Notes under the pieces: generated by a model
Databases searched by the model: none
What the model was told of the DNA's origin: nothing
What the model saw: only the letters and a program-made list of their open reading frames with translations
In this document: positions 61,526 to 64,000 of the stretch, piece after piece
How the letters are laid out: every line of letters begins with the position of its first letter
Position numbering within the stretch: position 1 is the stretch's first letter
Assembly: GCF_963678865.1 (NCBI RefSeq)
Contig: NZ_OY787459.1
Coordinates: 3,216,501 to 3,280,500 of the forward strand
Reading direction: 5' to 3'
DNA from: Maridesulfovibrio sp.
GTDB taxonomy: Bacteria; Desulfobacterota; Desulfovibrionia; Desulfovibrionales; Desulfovibrionaceae
DNA length: 64,000 bases
Program-made: the position numbers and the translations under genes

Positions 61526-63466
61526 TTAAGGACCTGTTGTCACTTCCCAAGTGCCTTCAAAGAACTCTGCGGAATTTTCTGGACTGATTTTAAGATCCAT
61601 CAGTTTGTGCCGGAATTCATTTAGGGTCCCGCTGAAAAGACTCAGGCTGTCTCCCACATTCTGTAATTCAACGTTCCCCAACGGTACTGTCGATGAAAAA
61701 AGCACTATGCGTTCTGTTCCGTAGGGAGGAGCGACCTCAAGAGAAAAAGCATCTTCCGAGTTAGGAATCCTGTACATGGTTCCGGCCTTGAAGATTTTTT
61801 CCGTCCGGTTGGAGTTGGGCAGTAGACGGATGATTTCCCCTGTGGAGGCAACAAAGGCGACAAGGCAATAATAATCTTTGTTGCCCTGCATAATCACGTT
61901 GATATGCGCTCCTTTCGGGTAGGAGGAGCGGTCTGTCCAGAGCCTGTTCATAAGTAGACCGTCTTTGCTGCTGTATTCGTAGCGTTCTGTTTTATCGGAA
62001 CTGAATACAGCCTTGAAAGGAACACTGGCCTTGCCTTTAATAATGTACTCTCCATTAAGTTTCTTTTGACCCTGCTTGATATCCATCAGCTCTATTTCAT
62101 TGATGTTGTCAGGAAAAATGAGGTTGTACCAGTTGTGTGCTGCCTTGGTTCCGTAGTGCAGCTGTGCGAACCGTCTTGCCTGTTGCAGTCCGTTACGTCT
62201 GGCTTCAAGCAACGCCTTTTCATGTGCCTCTACCATGGTTTCTGAACTTGGTGCCTTGCCCTCGACTTCGACAACAAAGTAGCGTGACTCAGATTTAAGT
62301 GCCGGAGGCATAGGTGTCAGACGAAATGGAATTTCAGGGGCATCTGATTTTACCTCTGTCTTGATTTCTTCCCTGTCCTGTTCCTGTTGGGTAACTACAG
62401 GAGTCTCTGTGACTGCTTCGTGCTGAGGTTCTGGCTGAACCTTTTTCGGGGCCGGTTCAGGCTCAGCCTGTTTGGCAGGGGAATCTATTTCAATTTGTGC
62501 TGTTTTCGGTTTTGCAGGGGGGGTAGGCTCCTGTCCCTTTGAAATAAAGAAGAAGGCGGCGGCAGCGATGCCCACAATGATCACGGCAATTCCTGCGATC
62601 AGGCCTTTGGATATGCCCTGACCGCCTTTTTTGCTGCTGGCGGCTGGAGAGTCCCAGGATTCGAGTATCTCTTTAAGTTCCGTTGCTACGGCGGTGCAGT
62701 TTTCATAACGGTCTTTCGGATTCTTGTTTAAACATTTCTGGACGACCTGTTCCAGTTGCGGGGGGATATCAGTACTGCCCATTTCCTCAAAAGTGGGCGG
62801 TTGATCATTTATATGCATCATGGCGGTGAGTTGCGGAGTATTGCCTTTGAAAGGTCTTTTCCCGGTCAGCAGATAGTACATGACCACCCCCATGGAGTAG
62901 ATATCACTACTTTCGTTGACCATCTCTCCGCGAATCTGTTCCGGGGACATATAGGATGCGGTTCCTACTCCCATAGTTGTCATTTCGGAATTTTCTTCTC
63001 CAATGAGTTTGGCTATCCCGAAATCTGCGACCTTGACCTGCCCTTTGTTGGTAACAAACATGTTGGCGGGCTTTATGTCCCGGTGGACCACCCCTATTTC
63101 GTGTGCGGCCTGCAAGGCTTTGAATGCCTGGATGAACATATCAACTTTTTGCTGCATGGGAGCATCCATGCAGTCGCTCATTTCTTTGCCCTGCACGTAT
63201 TCCATTACCATGCAGTAATTATCGGAATCGAAATCAATAACTTTTACAATTCCCGGGTGGTCGATATTGGACTGTGTGACTGCCTCGATTTTGAATTTTT
63301 CCCGTACGGATTTGTTTTCAACGAAATTCTTCTTAAGCCGTTTGATTACGACCTTGAACCCAAGATCCTTGTTATGGCCGAAATAAATGTCGGCCATACC
63401 GCCGCCCATATCCAGAGCTTCATCGATTATGTATTTACCGAGTACAGTGTCGCCCACTTTGTACAT
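61526..63466 (-). CDS. Membrane Ser/Thr protein kinase with DUF4384 domain
   Basis: 646 residues. An N-terminal Hanks-type kinase (about 12-270) has Lys42 in VIKRLKK, catalytic HRDIKPAN at 128-135, DFG at 148-150 and an activation loop with TTMGVGTASYMSPEQ. A juxtamembrane segment and a single TM (about 290-310) follow, then a Pro/Glu-rich linker and an extracytoplasmic region (about 395-640) containing DUF4384 (INVIMQGNKDYYCLVAF, EIIRLLPNSNR, YRIPNSEDAFSLEVAPPYG). The glycine loop is GGGMADIYFG. The extracytoplasmic domain probably senses an envelope cue. It heads an operon with the DUF4384 protein and the sigma-54 activator. Confidence 0.93.
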   Translation of the reverse strand: MYKVGDTVLGKYIIDEALDMGGGMADIYFGHNKDLGFKVVIKRLKKNFVENKSVREKFKIEAVTQSNIDHPGIVKVIDFDSDNYCMVMEYVQGKEMSDCMDAPMQQKVDMFIQAFKALQAAHEIGVVHRDIKPANMFVTNKGQVKVADFGIAKLIGEENSEMTTMGVGTASYMSPEQIRGEMVNESSDIYSMGVVMYYLLTGKRPFKGNTPQLTAMMHINDQPPTFEEMGSTDIPPQLEQVVQKCLNKNPKDRYENCTAVATELKEILESWDSPAASSKKGGQGISKGLIAGIAVIIVGIAAAAFFFISKGQEPTPPAKPKTAQIEIDSPAKQAEPEPAPKKVQPEPQHEAVTETPVVTQQEQDREEIKTEVKSDAPEIPFRLTPMPPALKSESRYFVVEVEGKAPSSETMVEAHEKALLEARRNGLQQARRFAQLHYGTKAAHNWYNLIFPDNINEIELMDIKQGQKKLNGEYIIKGKASVPFKAVFSSDKTERYEYSSKDGLLMNRLWTDRSSYPKGAHINVIMQGNKDYYCLVAFVASTGEIIRLLPNSNRTEKIFKAGTMYRIPNSEDAFSLEVAPPYGTERIVLFSSTVPLGNVELQNVGDSLSLFSGTLNEFRHKLMDLKISPENSAEFFEGTWEVTTGP

Positions 63467-64000
63467 TTTTTTCTTCCGTTTGTTTGAAAATAGAAAGGGA
63501 GGTTCAACTCTGGAAACAGGGGGGCTGCTTCCGGATCTCTGCCGTTATAGTTTGGAGGCGGAAGTGCGTACAAGCACGGTTTGCGCCATATTTTCATAAT
63601 TCCTATAACACATTAATCGTTCCTATCAAATATAGCAAGATCTCCCCAAATTTTCAGGATATAAAAAAGAAACAGGAGTCTTTTCATCCATTGCGATGGC
63701 AGTGGAACCTTGGAAGATTATGACGGAACCCGTTTCATGAGGGTCTGAACGGAGATTCATTCTAGGTCAAGGATGCACGGCTTTCTTAATGTGTCTCCCC
63801 TGTTCTTTAGGGTTATTTTTGTTAACACTTTGAAATATAAGCATTTGATTGATCGGTAACATGAGATGTGTCCACAGTGATGGACAAAGAGTCTTGCTTT
63901 ATGGACAGTTTTATGGTTTATAATTTGTGTCTCTTATTTTTACATTAAGAAATGTTCAGTGAACACGGTCCTTATATGTCTTTCAGGGTAGATTAGATGT
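63467..64000. other. Upstream region of the kinase operon
   Basis: About 530 AT-rich bases without a supported gene up to the window end. Notable sites are TGTCCA-CAGTGA-TGGACA at 63869-63886 with a further TGGACA at 63902, and the palindrome TGTTCAGTGAACA at 63953-63965. They may be operators for the kinase operon or for a gene beyond the window. No clear sigma-54 promoter is seen on the minus strand. Confidence 0.4.

Noticed and set aside
63620..63660. Minus-strand sigma-54 promoter before the Ser/Thr kinase gene
   Set aside because: A TTGC-like -12 box exists, but the GG to GC spacing is one base short of the invariant ten.

Overview
The window looks like chromosome of a marine sulfate-reducing deltaproteobacterium of the Desulfovibrionaceae (Maridesulfovibrio/Desulfovibrio type). 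This is inferred from moderate GC content, the very high density of dCache/PAS/HisKA sensor kinases and single-domain response regulators, a TauE/SafE exporter embedded in two-component genes, a glpR-glpD-glpF-glpK glycerol regulon, and DUF1538, TSCPD and DUF4384 proteins. No rRNA, replication gene or complete mobile element is present, so the species is not fixed.

Layout. 1-11.6 kb: an OB-fold stress protein, a hybrid kinase with a BMP-type binding protein, an AraC regulator with an EamA transporter, an alkyltransferase-like protein with an aldo/keto reductase, a chemoreceptor, a tiny zinc-ribbon gene, and the decayed remains of two DUF1538 membrane-protein genes. 11.6-21.4 kb: a signalling and export locus with a near-consensus sigma-54 promoter and two upstream repeats. 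It carries a dCache kinase, three overlapping single-receiver genes (a fourth is divergent), a TauE/SafE permease, a two-TM partner, then a PAS kinase and an NtrC-type activator, followed by an EF-hand protein. 21.5-26.1 kb: an iron-type alcohol dehydrogenase, a Tat-exported HD-domain protein, a TSCPD protein and a Cys-rich radical SAM protein. 26.2-32.2 kb: the glycerol regulon with repeated GlpR-like operators. 32.2-40.9 kb: two paralogous sensor kinases (one with a CxxCH haem site, one overlapping a periplasmic binding-protein gene), a DUF389 membrane protein and an MltF-like transglycosylase. 41.0-47.5 kb: tRNA-Val, two identical tRNA-Asp genes and a truncated third tRNA-Asp, enclosing accessory genes with an AT-rich LysE/LysR pair, a DUF6573-like remnant with a ten-base G tract, and an ISL3 transposase tail. 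47.8-51.2 kb: two GT39-type glycosyltransferases. 51.3-63.5 kb: a mostly minus-strand signalling block with a FecR-like exported protein, a CHASE2 adenylate cyclase, an exported WD40-caspase, an outer-membrane barrel, a receiver-less sigma-54 activator, a membrane DUF4384 protein and a Ser/Thr kinase with its own DUF4384 domain.

How the genes may work together. The 12-20 kb locus reads as a self-regulated sigma-54 circuit: kinases feed receivers and an activator encoded in the same locus, with a permease as its main non-regulatory product. The 51-63 kb block reads as an envelope-stress or developmental signalling module. A Ser/Thr kinase and a kinase-less twin share the same extracytoplasmic DUF4384 domain, a sigma-54 activator lies in the same operon, and the neighbouring operon makes an exported caspase-like protein together with a cyclase. 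That block and a structured, mutually exclusive RNA leader upstream of a DUF2087 gene (43.48-43.63 kb) are the strongest candidates for something undescribed.
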